This document shows positions 44,683 through 53,318 of a stretch of 64,000 nucleotides of DNA, piece after piece (position 1 is the stretch's first letter; each line of letters opens with the position of its first letter). Both the position numbers and the translations under genes were made by a program. The notes under the pieces are model-generated. The model was not told the origin of the DNA and ran no database searches. It saw nothing but the letters and a program-made list of their open reading frames with translations. The DNA comes from Heliomarina sp018223035. GTDB taxonomy: Bacteria; Pseudomonadota; Alphaproteobacteria; Rhodobacterales; Rhodobacteraceae. The DNA lies in the NCBI GenBank assembly GCA_018223035.1, contig JAAEZD010000023.1, forward strand, positions 15,844 through 79,843. The letters are read 5' to 3'.

Positions 44683-46077
44683 ATGAGACAAGAAGAATGG
44701 GGACAACTCAGACAAAAGCTGCTCAAGACGGTCGGTCAGAACAACTATACAACATGGATCGAACCGCTTGAATTTTCGGATGTGAACGATGGCGTTGCCG
44801 TCTTTCATGTGCCGACGAACTTCATGGGCAACTACGTTGGCCAGAACTTTTCCGACCTTATCCTGTACGAGCTGAACTCCTGTGGGGAGGACGTTCAGCG
44901 CATCCAGTTTCAGGTCCCGGCAAATTCGCCCAAGCGCCGCACGGCGCCCGAGCAGCGCGCCAAGCCCGTCGATCCTGCCGTCGCGCCTTCGGCCGCGTCT
45001 GCGGCCGCGACCGCCTCGGACGATCAGGCTCCCGAATTCGGCGCCGCGCCGCTGGACGCCCGCTTTACCTTTGACAACTTCGTCGTCGGCAAGCCGAACG
45101 AACTGGCCCATGCCGCAGCACGTCGCGTCAGTGAAGGCGGTCCCGTCACCTTCAACCCGCTGGTTCTATACGGCGGTGTCGGCCTTGGTAAAACGCACCT
45201 CATGCATGCCATCGCGTGGGAACTACGGACCCGCCAGCCCGAGCTGAACGTCCTGTATCTATCGGCCGAACAGTTCATGTACCGCTTTGTCCAGGCCCTG
45301 CGCGAACGCAAGATGATGGATTTCAAACACATGTTCCGCTCGGTCGACGTTCTGATGGTCGATGACGTGCAGTTCATCGCCGGCAAGGACAGCACGCAGG
45401 AAGAATTCTTCCATACCTTCAACGCGCTGGTCGACCAGAACAAGCAGATCATCATTTCGGCCGACCGTGCCCCGGGTGAAATCAAGGATCTCGAAGACCG
45501 CGTCCAGTCGCGCCTGCAATGCGGCCTCGTCGTCGATCTGCATCCAACCGATTACGAGCTGCGCCTCGGCATCCTCCAGTCGAAACTCGACAATTACAAA
45601 AAGACCTACCCCGGACTCGAAGTTACCGATGGCGTGCTGGAATTCCTTGCCCATCGCATCTCGACTAACGTGCGTGTGCTCGAAGGCGCGCTGACCCGTC
45701 TCTTCGCCTTCGCCTCGCTCGTTGGCCGCGAGATCGACATGGAGCTGACGCAGGACTGTCTCGCCGATGTTTTGCGCGCCTCGGAACGCAAGATCACCGT
45801 CGAGGAAATCCAGCGTAAGGTCTCCGAATATTACAACATCCGCCTGTCCGACATCATCGGCCCAAAACGCCTGCGCTCCTACGCACGTCCGCGCCAGGTG
45901 GCGATGTACCTCTGCAAGCAGCTGACCAGCCGCTCCCTGCCGGAGATCGGCCGCCGTTTTGGCGGTCGCGACCACACCACCGTCATGCATGGCGTGCGTC
46001 GCATCGAAGAGCTCAAGGCGTCCGACGGTCAGATCGCCGAAGACGTTGAAATGCTGCGCCGCGCGCTCGAGGCCTGA
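44683..46077 (+). CDS. dnaA: Chromosomal replication initiator DnaA
   Basis: From ATG 44683 (MRQEEWGQLRQKLL, with GAGG five bases upstream) the product has 464 residues. A start at 44650 (MASKFGMHEAK, AGAGG upstream) is the alternative and adds 11 residues. The N-terminal DnaB-interaction domain opens the protein. The AAA+ core has Walker A GGVGLGKTHL and Walker B VDVLMVDDVQF, and the C-terminal helix-turn-helix ends GGRDHTTVMHGVRRIEEL, the DnaA-box binding motif. It opens the origin and starts replication. Confidence 0.98.
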   Translation: MRQEEWGQLRQKLLKTVGQNNYTTWIEPLEFSDVNDGVAVFHVPTNFMGNYVGQNFSDLILYELNSCGEDVQRIQFQVPANSPKRRTAPEQRAKPVDPAVAPSAASAAATASDDQAPEFGAAPLDARFTFDNFVVGKPNELAHAAARRVSEGGPVTFNPLVLYGGVGLGKTHLMHAIAWELRTRQPELNVLYLSAEQFMYRFVQALRERKMMDFKHMFRSVDVLMVDDVQFIAGKDSTQEEFFHTFNALVDQNKQIIISADRAPGEIKDLEDRVQSRLQCGLVVDLHPTDYELRLGILQSKLDNYKKTYPGLEVTDGVLEFLAHRISTNVRVLEGALTRLFAFASLVGREIDMELTQDCLADVLRASERKITVEEIQRKVSEYYNIRLSDIIGPKRLRSYARPRQVAMYLCKQLTSRSLPEIGRRFGGRDHTTVMHGVRRIEELKASDGQIAEDVEMLRRALEA

Positions 46078-46084
46078 TTTGCAA

Positions 46085-46104
46085 GCCCCGGCCCGCGCCG
46101 GGGC
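46085..46104 (+). terminator. GC hairpin after dnaA
   Basis: GCCCCGGC / GCCGGGGC, 8-bp perfect stem with a 4-base loop, starting 8 bp after the dnaA stop. No long T run follows, so it may be a weak terminator or pause. Confidence 0.6.
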
Positions 46105-46312
46105 ATTTGCACAAGACCACAAACACGCGTCCGGGCGGGCAAATTCGCGGTAACGCCGCAGAATGTTTGCGATTTGGCCATACTCGCCGCAATCGCATCG
46201 CTGCCCCCCTTGACGCCCTTTCCTTTAAAACAGACAAACTCAGGAAAGGCCTTGTGCCGGGGGGCCAAACCGCTAACTTGCCCTTCCCGGCCTTTGCAGA
46301 GGATCGAAGGAC

Positions 46313-47431
46313 ATGAAATTCAGCATCGAACGTGGCACATTGCTCAAGGCCGTGTCTCAGGCGCAATCGGTTGTCGAGCGCCGCAACACCATTCCGATCC
46401 TCGCCAACGTGCTGATCGAAGCCGAGGGTGACTCTGTCTATTTCCGCGCCACCGACCTCGATATCGAAGTGGTGGACAAGGCCGTTGCACAGGTCGAACG
46501 CGCCGGGGCGACTACCGTGGCCGCGACGACCCTGCATGAAATCGTGCGCAAGCTGCCCGACGGCGCCCTTGTCAGCCTGAATGCCGATACCGCCGCAGGC
46601 CGTCTGACGGTCGAAGCGGGCCGGTCGAACTTTTCGCTGGCCACCTTGCCGAAAGAAGACTTCCCGGTCATGGCGACCTCGGAATACGAGTCGAACTTTT
46701 CCGCCAAGGCCGAGGTGCTGCGCCGCCTGTTCGACAAGTCGAAATTCGCCATTTCGACCGAAGAGACCCGTTACTACCTGAACGGTGTCTACATGCATGT
46801 GGCCGATGGCGAAGACGGAAAGGCGCTGCGCTGCGTCGCGACCGATGGCCACCGCCTTGCCCGTATCGACGCCCCGCTTCCCGCAGGCGCCGAACAGATG
46901 CCCGGCGTAATTGTTCCCCGCAAAACCGTGGGCGAGCTGCGCAAGCTGCTCGACGAGGACGATATGGAAATCGCAGTCTCGGTTTCGGAAACCAAGGTCC
47001 GCTTTGCGACACCCGACATCACGCTGACCTCCAAGGTCATCGACGGAACATTCCCTGATTACACACGCGTCATCCCGCAGGGAAACACCCGTCGGCTCGA
47101 AGTCGACGCGGCTGATTTTGCCAAGGCCGTCGACCGCGTCGCCACCGTGTCCTCTGAACGCTCCCGCGCGGTAAAGCTGCAGCTGGAAGAAGACCGTCTG
47201 ATCCTGTCGGTGAACGCCCCCGACAGCGGCGCCGCCGAGGAAGAGCTTGCCGTCGCCTATTCTGACGAACGGCTCGAGATCGGCTTCAACGCGAAATACC
47301 TGCTGGAAATCGCAAGCCAGGTCGACCGTGAGAACGCCGTTTTCATGTTCAACTCGGCAGGCGATCCGACGCTGATGCGCGAAGGAACCGATCAGAGCGC
47401 GGTCTACGTCGTCATGCCGATGCGCGTCTAA
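46313..47431 (+). CDS. dnaN: DNA polymerase III beta subunit (sliding clamp)
   Basis: A 372-residue clamp protein. It starts MKFSIERGTLLKAVSQAQSV and has the three repeated beta-clamp domains (domain borders at about 120 and 250), ending with AVYVVMPMRV. As a ring dimer it tethers polymerase III to DNA. GAAGG precedes the ATG. It follows dnaA at 235 bp and precedes recF. Confidence 0.98.
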   Translation: MKFSIERGTLLKAVSQAQSVVERRNTIPILANVLIEAEGDSVYFRATDLDIEVVDKAVAQVERAGATTVAATTLHEIVRKLPDGALVSLNADTAAGRLTVEAGRSNFSLATLPKEDFPVMATSEYESNFSAKAEVLRRLFDKSKFAISTEETRYYLNGVYMHVADGEDGKALRCVATDGHRLARIDAPLPAGAEQMPGVIVPRKTVGELRKLLDEDDMEIAVSVSETKVRFATPDITLTSKVIDGTFPDYTRVIPQGNTRRLEVDAADFAKAVDRVATVSSERSRAVKLQLEEDRLILSVNAPDSGAAEEELAVAYSDERLEIGFNAKYLLEIASQVDRENAVFMFNSAGDPTLMREGTDQSAVYVVMPMRV

Positions 47432-47432
47432 A

Positions 47433-47476
47433 ACTTTTGCCTCCGGCGGGGATATTTTAAGACCCAAAGAAGGGGG
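47433..47476 (+). repeat. Intergenic terminator/RBS repeat, copy B
   Basis: The 49-bp gap between dnaN and recF is almost entirely this element: CCTCCGGCGGGGATATTTT, then GACCCAAAGAAGG, whose end gives the recF ribosome-binding site. Same family as 1362-1420 and 48608-48672. Confidence 0.7.
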
Positions 47477-47480
47477 ACGG

Positions 47481-48593
47481 ATGGCGCCCGAAAAGCCACT
47501 GGCAGTGACCTCCCTGACCCTATCGCATTTCCGGTCCCACAAGATCGCCAGGATCCGCGTCGACGAACGCCCAGTCGCGATTTTCGGGGCAAACGGGGCC
47601 GGGAAGACGAATATCCTTGAGGCATTGTCGATGCTTTCCCCTGGTCGTGGGCTGCGCCGCGCCAGCGCAAGCGATATGGCCCGGCGTCCCGATCCAATCG
47701 GATGGCAATTGACGGCCGATGTGCTCTCCGGCGGCACCGCCCACGAGATCAGGACATGGTCGGAAAACGGGGCTGCGCGGCAGGTCAGAATAGACGACAA
47801 ACAGGCAAGCCAGGTCGCCCTTGGCCAGATAGTCCGGGTCCTGTGGCTTATCCCGTCCATGGATCGTCTGTGGATCGAAGGCGCGGAAGGTCGCAGGCGG
47901 TTTCTCGACCGGGCCGTGCTGAGCTTTGATCCCGGCCACGCCCAGATCGTTCTTGACTACGAAAAAGCCATGCGGGAACGCAACCGGCTGCTCAAAGACA
48001 TGGTCCGCGATCCCCATTGGTACATGGCCCTTGAACGGCAGATGGCCGAGGCGGGCGCCCTCATCCATCGCAACCGCCTTGACACCCTTTTGAAACTCGA
48101 AGCCGCGCAACAGGATGGCACCACGCGTTTTCCGGCTGCGGCACTCGACCTCACCCAATCCGAAGGCAGCATGCCCAAAAGCGCCACGGATCTTGCCGAG
48201 GCCATCGCCGAAAGCCGGTTCCGTGACATGGCCGCCGGCCGGACACTGGTCGGACCTCACAGAACCGATCTTCACGCCGTCTATGCCGAAAAAGGGATCG
48301 AGGCAAAGGACTGCTCGACCGGCGAACAAAAGGCGCTGCTGGTGTCGCTCATCCTCGCCAACGGGCGCGCCCTGTCGCGACAGATCGGCGCGCCGCCCAT
48401 CCTGCTTCTCGACGAAATCGCTGCCCATCTCGATGCGGATCGCCGCGCCGCGCTCTACGACGAAATATGCGCGCTCGGAACCCAGGCGTGGATGACCGGA
48501 ACCGGCGCTGAGCTCTTCGACGAACTGGGGGCGCGGGCACAACATCTGCATGTCTCGGAAACCACCGGCGTCTCGCTGCAGGACCCAGCCTAA
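47481..48593 (+). CDS. recF: DNA replication/repair protein RecF
   Basis: A 370-residue SMC-like ATPase: Walker A is FGANGAGKTNILEALSML (about 35-52), and the signature and Walker B parts are CSTGEQKALLVSLILA and PPILLLDEIAAHLD. It loads RecA on gapped DNA with RecO and RecR. Start ATG 47481 follows AAGGGGGA, supplied by the repeat. Upstream of gyrB at 218 bp. Confidence 0.96.
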   Translation: MAPEKPLAVTSLTLSHFRSHKIARIRVDERPVAIFGANGAGKTNILEALSMLSPGRGLRRASASDMARRPDPIGWQLTADVLSGGTAHEIRTWSENGAARQVRIDDKQASQVALGQIVRVLWLIPSMDRLWIEGAEGRRRFLDRAVLSFDPGHAQIVLDYEKAMRERNRLLKDMVRDPHWYMALERQMAEAGALIHRNRLDTLLKLEAAQQDGTTRFPAAALDLTQSEGSMPKSATDLAEAIAESRFRDMAAGRTLVGPHRTDLHAVYAEKGIEAKDCSTGEQKALLVSLILANGRALSRQIGAPPILLLDEIAAHLDADRRAALYDEICALGTQAWMTGTGAELFDELGARAQHLHVSETTGVSLQDPA

Positions 48594-48607
48594 AGCACTC
48601 GTTTGGT

Positions 48608-48672
48608 CCTTCTTTGGGTCAGAAAGTATCCCGGGGGAGATGCCCGGAACGGGCATCGGGGGCAGAGCCCCA
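48608..48672 (-). repeat. Intergenic terminator/RBS repeat, copy C
   Basis: Located 15 bp past the recF stop, in reverse orientation to copy B. It contains an 8-bp hairpin GATGCCCG-GAA-CGGGCATC (48639-48657), the GGGGGCAGAGCCCC hairpin at its end, and CTTCTTTGGGTCA at its left. It does not adjoin a start codon here and is likely a terminator for recF. Confidence 0.65.
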
Positions 48673-48811
48673 TCACGCGACGACCGCACCTGAATCGACT
48701 ATCTGGAAGGGCGCGCCGTAACTTCCGGAGATACACCAAATATTGTGGTCAGCCCGTGACAATCCCCCCAGAACCGGGTATAAAATCGCAAAATGACAAA
48801 AGGATTTTCGG

Positions 48812-51229
48812 ATGTCCGAGACCGACCGCGCACCGGAAGAATATGGCGCTGATTCCATCAAGGTTCTCAAAGGCTTAGAAGCTGTCCGCAAACGGCCCGG
48901 CATGTATATCGGCGACACGGACGATGGCTCGGGTCTGCACCACATGGTGTACGAAGTCGTCGACAATGGCATCGACGAGGCACTGGCCGGACATGCGGAC
49001 GCGGTGACCGTCAGGATCCATGCGGATTCCAGCGTTTCAGTAATGGATAACGGACGCGGAATCCCCGTCGGCATCCACGAGGAAGAAGGCGTTTCCGCCG
49101 CCGAGGTCATCATGACCCAGCTGCATGCGGGCGGCAAATTCGACCAGAACTCCTACAAGGTATCCGGCGGTCTGCACGGGGTGGGTGTCTCGGTCGTGAA
49201 CGCGCTTTCCGACTGGCTGGAACTGCGCATCTGGCGCGACGGGAAAGAGCACGTGGCCCGCTTTGAACGCGGCGACACGGTCAAGCATCTCGAAGTCGTC
49301 GGCGACGCAGAGGGCATGACCGGGACCGAGGTCCGTTTTCTCGCCTCGACCGATACCTTCTCGAACCTCGAATATTCCTTCGAGACGCTGGAAAAACGCC
49401 TGCGCGAACTTGCCTTCCTCAACTCGGGCGTCCGCATCATCCTGGTCGACGAGCGTCCCGTGGAACCGCTCCGCTCGGAGCTCTTCTACGAAGGCGGCGT
49501 GCGGGAATTCGTCAAATATCTCGACCGGTCGAAATCCACCGTGATGAGCGAGCCGATCTTTATCACCGGCGAAAAAGACGACATCGGCGTCGAGGTCGCG
49601 ATGTGGTGGAACGACAGCTACCACGAGACGGTTCTGCCCTTTACCAACAACATCCCGCAGCGCGATGGCGGCACCCATATGGCCGGTTTCCGGGGCGCCC
49701 TGACCCGGACGATCAACGCCTATGCGCAGTCCAGCGGTATCGCGAAAAAGGAAAAGGTCTCCTTTACCGGGGATGACGCGCGCGAGGGTCTGACCTGCGT
49801 GCTTTCGGTCAAGGTGCCCGACCCGAAATTCTCCTCGCAGACCAAGGACAAGCTGGTCTCCTCCGAGGTACGTCCCGCCGTCGAAGGTCTGGTCAACGAA
49901 AAGCTTTCCGAGTGGTTCGAGGAGAATCCGAACGAAGCAAAGATCATCGTCGGCAAGATCATAGAGGCCGCGCTGGCCCGCGAAGCCGCCCGAAAGGCGC
50001 GCGAGTTGACCCGGCGCAAGACTGCGATGGACGTGAACTTCCTTGCCGGCAAGCTCAAGGACTGTTCGGAAAAAGACCCGGCCAAGACCGAAATCTTCCT
50101 TGTCGAGGGTGACAGCGCTGGCGGCTCGGCGCAGACCGGGCGCGACCGGGGCACGCAGGCGATCCTGCCGCTCAAGGGTAAGATCCTCAACGTCGAACGG
50201 GCTCGGTTCGACCGGATGCTCGGCAGCCAGGAAATCGGCAACCTCGTCATGGCGCTTGGCACCGGGATCGGGCGCGATGAATTCAACATCGACAAGCTGC
50301 GCTACCACAAGATCGTCATCATGACCGACGCCGACGTGGATGGCGCACACATCCGGACGCTGCTGCTCACCTTCTTCTACCGGCAGATGCCGGAGCTGAT
50401 CGAAGGCGGCTATCTCTATATCGCACAACCGCCGCTCTACAAGGTCAGCCGTGGCAAGTCCGAGGTCTACCTCAAGGATCAGGCCGCGATGGACGATTAC
50501 CTGATCCAGCAGGGCGTCGAGAACGCGGTTCTGCGGCTCGGCTCGGGCGAGGAAATCACCGGGCAGGATCTGGTCCGCGTCATCGACGAGGCACGCCAGC
50601 TCCGCCGGGTCCTCGAAGCCTTCCCGACCCATTACCCCCGTCACATCCTTGAACAGGCGGCCATTGCCGGGGCCTTCGTGCCCGGCGCCGTGGACGCCGA
50701 CCTTCAGGCCGTCGCCGACAAGGTGGCCAAACGGCTCGACGTGATCGCCGCCGAATACGAACGCGGCTGGCAGGGGCGTATCACGCAGGACCACGGCATC
50801 CGTCTGGCCCGCATCCTGCGAGGTGTTGAAGAGGTCCGCACGCTCGACGGTCCGATGCTGCGCTCTGGCGAGGCGCGCAAGACCGGCAGCTTTACCCAAA
50901 GCCTGCAAGACATCTATGGCTCCCCGGCCACGCTGGAACGCCGCGACCGTAACCAGGTGATCTACGGCCCGCTTGGCCTTTTGCAGGCCATTCTCGACGA
51001 AGGTGCCAAGGGTCTGTCGCTGCAACGCTACAAGGGTCTTGGCGAAATGAACCCGGACCAGCTCTGGGAAACCACGCTCGACCCGGACGCCCGCACCCTG
51101 CTGCAGGTCAAGGTGGATGACATGGTCGAGGCCGACGATCTCTTTACCAAGCTCATGGGCGATGTCGTCGAACCCCGCCGAGAGTTCATCCAGCAGAACG
51201 CGCTGAACGTCGAAAACCTCGATTTCTGA
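48812..51229 (+). CDS. gyrB: DNA gyrase subunit B
   Basis: An 805-residue type IIA topoisomerase subunit. The GHKL ATPase domain starts LKGLEAVRKRPGMYIGD; DNGRGIPVG is the nucleotide-binding motif; TOPRIM signature EGDSAGGSA comes near 430, with DADVDGAHI. The C-terminus has QRYKGLGEMNPDQLWETTL. With GyrA it introduces negative supercoils. It closes the dnaA-dnaN-recF-gyrB cluster and is the last backbone gene before the copper island. Confidence 0.98.
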   Translation: MSETDRAPEEYGADSIKVLKGLEAVRKRPGMYIGDTDDGSGLHHMVYEVVDNGIDEALAGHADAVTVRIHADSSVSVMDNGRGIPVGIHEEEGVSAAEVIMTQLHAGGKFDQNSYKVSGGLHGVGVSVVNALSDWLELRIWRDGKEHVARFERGDTVKHLEVVGDAEGMTGTEVRFLASTDTFSNLEYSFETLEKRLRELAFLNSGVRIILVDERPVEPLRSELFYEGGVREFVKYLDRSKSTVMSEPIFITGEKDDIGVEVAMWWNDSYHETVLPFTNNIPQRDGGTHMAGFRGALTRTINAYAQSSGIAKKEKVSFTGDDAREGLTCVLSVKVPDPKFSSQTKDKLVSSEVRPAVEGLVNEKLSEWFEENPNEAKIIVGKIIEAALAREAARKARELTRRKTAMDVNFLAGKLKDCSEKDPAKTEIFLVEGDSAGGSAQTGRDRGTQAILPLKGKILNVERARFDRMLGSQEIGNLVMALGTGIGRDEFNIDKLRYHKIVIMTDADVDGAHIRTLLLTFFYRQMPELIEGGYLYIAQPPLYKVSRGKSEVYLKDQAAMDDYLIQQGVENAVLRLGSGEEITGQDLVRVIDEARQLRRVLEAFPTHYPRHILEQAAIAGAFVPGAVDADLQAVADKVAKRLDVIAAEYERGWQGRITQDHGIRLARILRGVEEVRTLDGPMLRSGEARKTGSFTQSLQDIYGSPATLERRDRNQVIYGPLGLLQAILDEGAKGLSLQRYKGLGEMNPDQLWETTLDPDARTLLQVKVDDMVEADDLFTKLMGDVVEPRREFIQQNALNVENLDF

Positions 51230-51983
51230 ACGGCTGTAGGATCGCGCATAACCTTGCGCGGTCCCAATAAGTTTGCGTGATTTGCCCATAATCTTGCGCA
51301 TTGTGGTTTGTGGGCATTCCCTTACGTCAGCGAATTTTTCCAATCGCTCATGCCTTGTTCGAAGCAGAGAACGTTTTTTCCGTGGATGCGCCCCCGGAAA
51401 CCGCCAGCCATGGGTATGTTAGAAGGGTCCGTTCCTCTCAAAGGTCTTCACGGTCGGCATAAAGGTGTCAGATGCGAAGGCTTCATGACGCTTACAGAAC
51501 TTCGCCTGTGTCGGGAGCCGGCCCCAACTGGTCAATAGAGCGAGGCGCATTATGGCAACGTGAACTGGCACGAAGGGCGGTTTGCTGCCATTTGCTGCGT
51601 GGCGGACGAAGGGCAGGTTGAGTCTGCTCTGCCGATCGGCCCATGTCGAGAAGCGGCATGCCGTCTTCGCGGCTCAGCGCGCATTGGCCCTCGCTTGTTG
51701 GCTGGTTAGCTATTCCCTTTCGGAATGGCGGATGACCCAGTTTGGTATTGTCCCGGCGCTCCACTTGCCGGCCGCCTTGGCGTGCGTTGGGTTGATCATT
51801 GCCTTGCGCCTCTGGCCGGCTGGCAATGTGGTGGCCTCGAGAACACTCGTGACAATCGTCCGTCGGAACATCCGCATCTGCGGGGCCTCAAGCGTCATAG
51901 CCATCCACTGGCAATCGACAATCTCTACCCGAATAGGCGGCGCATTTCTGAGCGCGCCGCTCGTTTGCTGCCAAGGAGATCGG
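51230..51983. other. Gene-poor junction between gyrB and the copper island
   Basis: No supported gene in about 750 bp. It starts with a hairpin GATCGCGC / GCGCGGTC (51240-51263) and a 13-base repeat CATAACCTTGCGC (51247-51259) / CATAATCTTGCGC (51287-51299). The rest has short overlapping frames in several phases without recognisable proteins and may hold decayed mobile DNA. Confidence 0.5.
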
Positions 51984-52412
51984 CTACACCCAGGCCAACG
52001 TCAGAGCAGCGACGACCAAGTATCGTCCGGCCTTGGCGATCGTAACAATCAGCAGGAAACTCGGCAGAGGTTCCCGCATGACACCAGCGACGACCGTCAG
52101 TGGATCACCGATTATGGGTATCCAAGTCGCAAGAAGGCTCCAGCGCCCGTAGCGATGATACTGCGCCTCCGCACGTGCCAGTTGCGTTGACGAAATTGGG
52201 AACCAGCGCCGATCCTGAAAGCGGCGCAGGAAACGGCCGCACACCCAGTTCAACGTCGAACCGAGGACATTTCCGAATGTGGCGAAGGCAAGCAGCATCA
52301 GCACAGAGAGGGAGACGTCCGTCAGGAAATAGGCAAGGAGTGCTTCTGACTGGGCAGGCAGTAGCGTTGCGGCGGCGAAGGCAGCGAGGAAAAGGCTCAG
52401 ATACGGTGACAT
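51984..52412 (-). CDS. YqaA family membrane protein
   Basis: From ATG 52412 the 142-residue protein starts MSPYLSLFLAAFAAATLLPA. Hydrophobic segments, NVLGSTLNWVCGRFL and ATWIPIIGDPLTVVAGVM follow, all features of the YqaA/DedA-like small membrane proteins. E. coli YqaA has no firm function; DedA relatives move lipids and maintain membrane potential. It lies at the left end of the copper island in divergent orientation to the rest. Longer upstream reading would add a Cys-rich, non-membrane leader. Confidence 0.85.
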   Translation of the reverse strand: MSPYLSLFLAAFAAATLLPAQSEALLAYFLTDVSLSVLMLLAFATFGNVLGSTLNWVCGRFLRRFQDRRWFPISSTQLARAEAQYHRYGRWSLLATWIPIIGDPLTVVAGVMREPLPSFLLIVTIAKAGRYLVVAALTLAWV

Positions 52413-52620
52413 AATTTGCGTGGAGCTTTCGTGACGCTGTCTGACTGTGTGTTCAGCTTGGCGTTTTGCCACTTCAGTGCAAGTGCGGCAGATCAAACAG
52501 GCTCTGGAGTGACCAAAAATAACAATTGGCGTGACCAGATGGTAAATGCGGTCAGTGATGTTTCGCGTTGGTGCGGTAATGTCAGCGCTTGCGATCTAAT
52601 TTTCGACGACCGATTGAAGA

Positions 52621-52646
52621 TTTCGTGAGTTGCCAAGGTTTCGTGA
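52621..52646. promoter_or_regulatory. Tandem TTTCGTGA boxes before the copper operon
   Basis: TTTCGTGA occurs at 52621-52628 and 52639-52646, 18 bp apart, directly upstream of the small periplasmic gene at 52665. The same octamer appears before yqaA (52427) and the DUF305 gene (60177). A possible response-regulator site. Confidence 0.35.
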
Positions 52647-52664
52647 CTCAATCATACATGCACA

Positions 52665-53039
52665 ATGGTGACCCGTACCCTTCTTGCAATGTTCATGGTT
52701 CTGACCGGCTTGCTGGTCGCTGGCTCTCCGGTCGCAGCGTCAGCAATGTCTGTGACGATGCTTTGCAACCAGAAGTCCGAGCCGAGCGCGATGTCGCATC
52801 ACACTGCTATGCAGGACCATGACGGGCACGCTTCGCACCAGATGTTGGATAAGGATCCGCAGAATAGCGAGCAGCAAGTGCCAGTATGCTGTGACCATGC
52901 GTGTCTCTTTGATATCTCCGCAATGCCGGCAACCTCCCGGTCGGTCGCTGTCGCCAGTCGAGCCATCCATACTTGGACATCGTCTGACCTTGTCGACCTG
53001 ACCCATCTTTCTGGGTTCAAGAGACCACCGAAAGCCTGA
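52665..53039 (+). CDS. Small His/Met/Cys-rich periplasmic protein
   Basis: A 124-residue protein with a signal peptide (MVTRTLLAMFMVLTGLLVAG, likely cleavage near ASA). The mature part is rich in metal ligands: MSHHTAMQDHDGHASHQML and VCCDHACLF. I do not recognise a family, but the composition and neighbours (multicopper oxidase, TolC, CusF-like) argue for copper binding. First gene of the rightward operon. A similar, smaller protein lies at 59731-60054. Confidence 0.7.
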   Translation: MVTRTLLAMFMVLTGLLVAGSPVAASAMSVTMLCNQKSEPSAMSHHTAMQDHDGHASHQMLDKDPQNSEQQVPVCCDHACLFDISAMPATSRSVAVASRAIHTWTSSDLVDLTHLSGFKRPPKA

Positions 53040-53099
53040 TCCACTTGTAGTGCGGCGCCTCATAGCGCGCGCTGTTTCGATCATCTTTCGGAGTATTCC

Positions 53100-53318
53100 A
53101 TGAAAATTCTTCTCGCGGCCACGTTGCCGCTTACGCTCTTGGGTTGCACGCAACCCTTTGAGCCACCTGCCGTCACGCCGCTGATCCGCGCTACGGACCC
53201 GAACATTGTAAAGTCCGCTGCGCCCGGACCGTCCGTCGTCCACACGTCGCGCCCAATTGTTGAACCAGAGGACTGGCGTCAGCTCAATGACGCCCAGGCG
53301 CCGGGAGGGTCGTCATGA
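53100..53318 (+). CDS. Small lipoprotein in copper operon
   Basis: A 72-residue protein with a lipobox (LPLTLLGC, Cys16) and a proline-rich, low-complexity rest. It overlaps the TolC-family start by 4 bp, so translation is coupled. It may act with the outer-membrane component, but no domain is recognised. Confidence 0.65.
   Translation: MKILLAATLPLTLLGCTQPFEPPAVTPLIRATDPNIVKSAAPGPSVVHTSRPIVEPEDWRQLNDAQAPGGSS

Noticed and set aside
51582..52190. A 202-codon rightward frame and several shorter frames in the junction after gyrB
   Set aside because: No family resemblance, overlap with the well supported yqaA on the other strand and no ribosome-binding site; I treat the region as decayed DNA.
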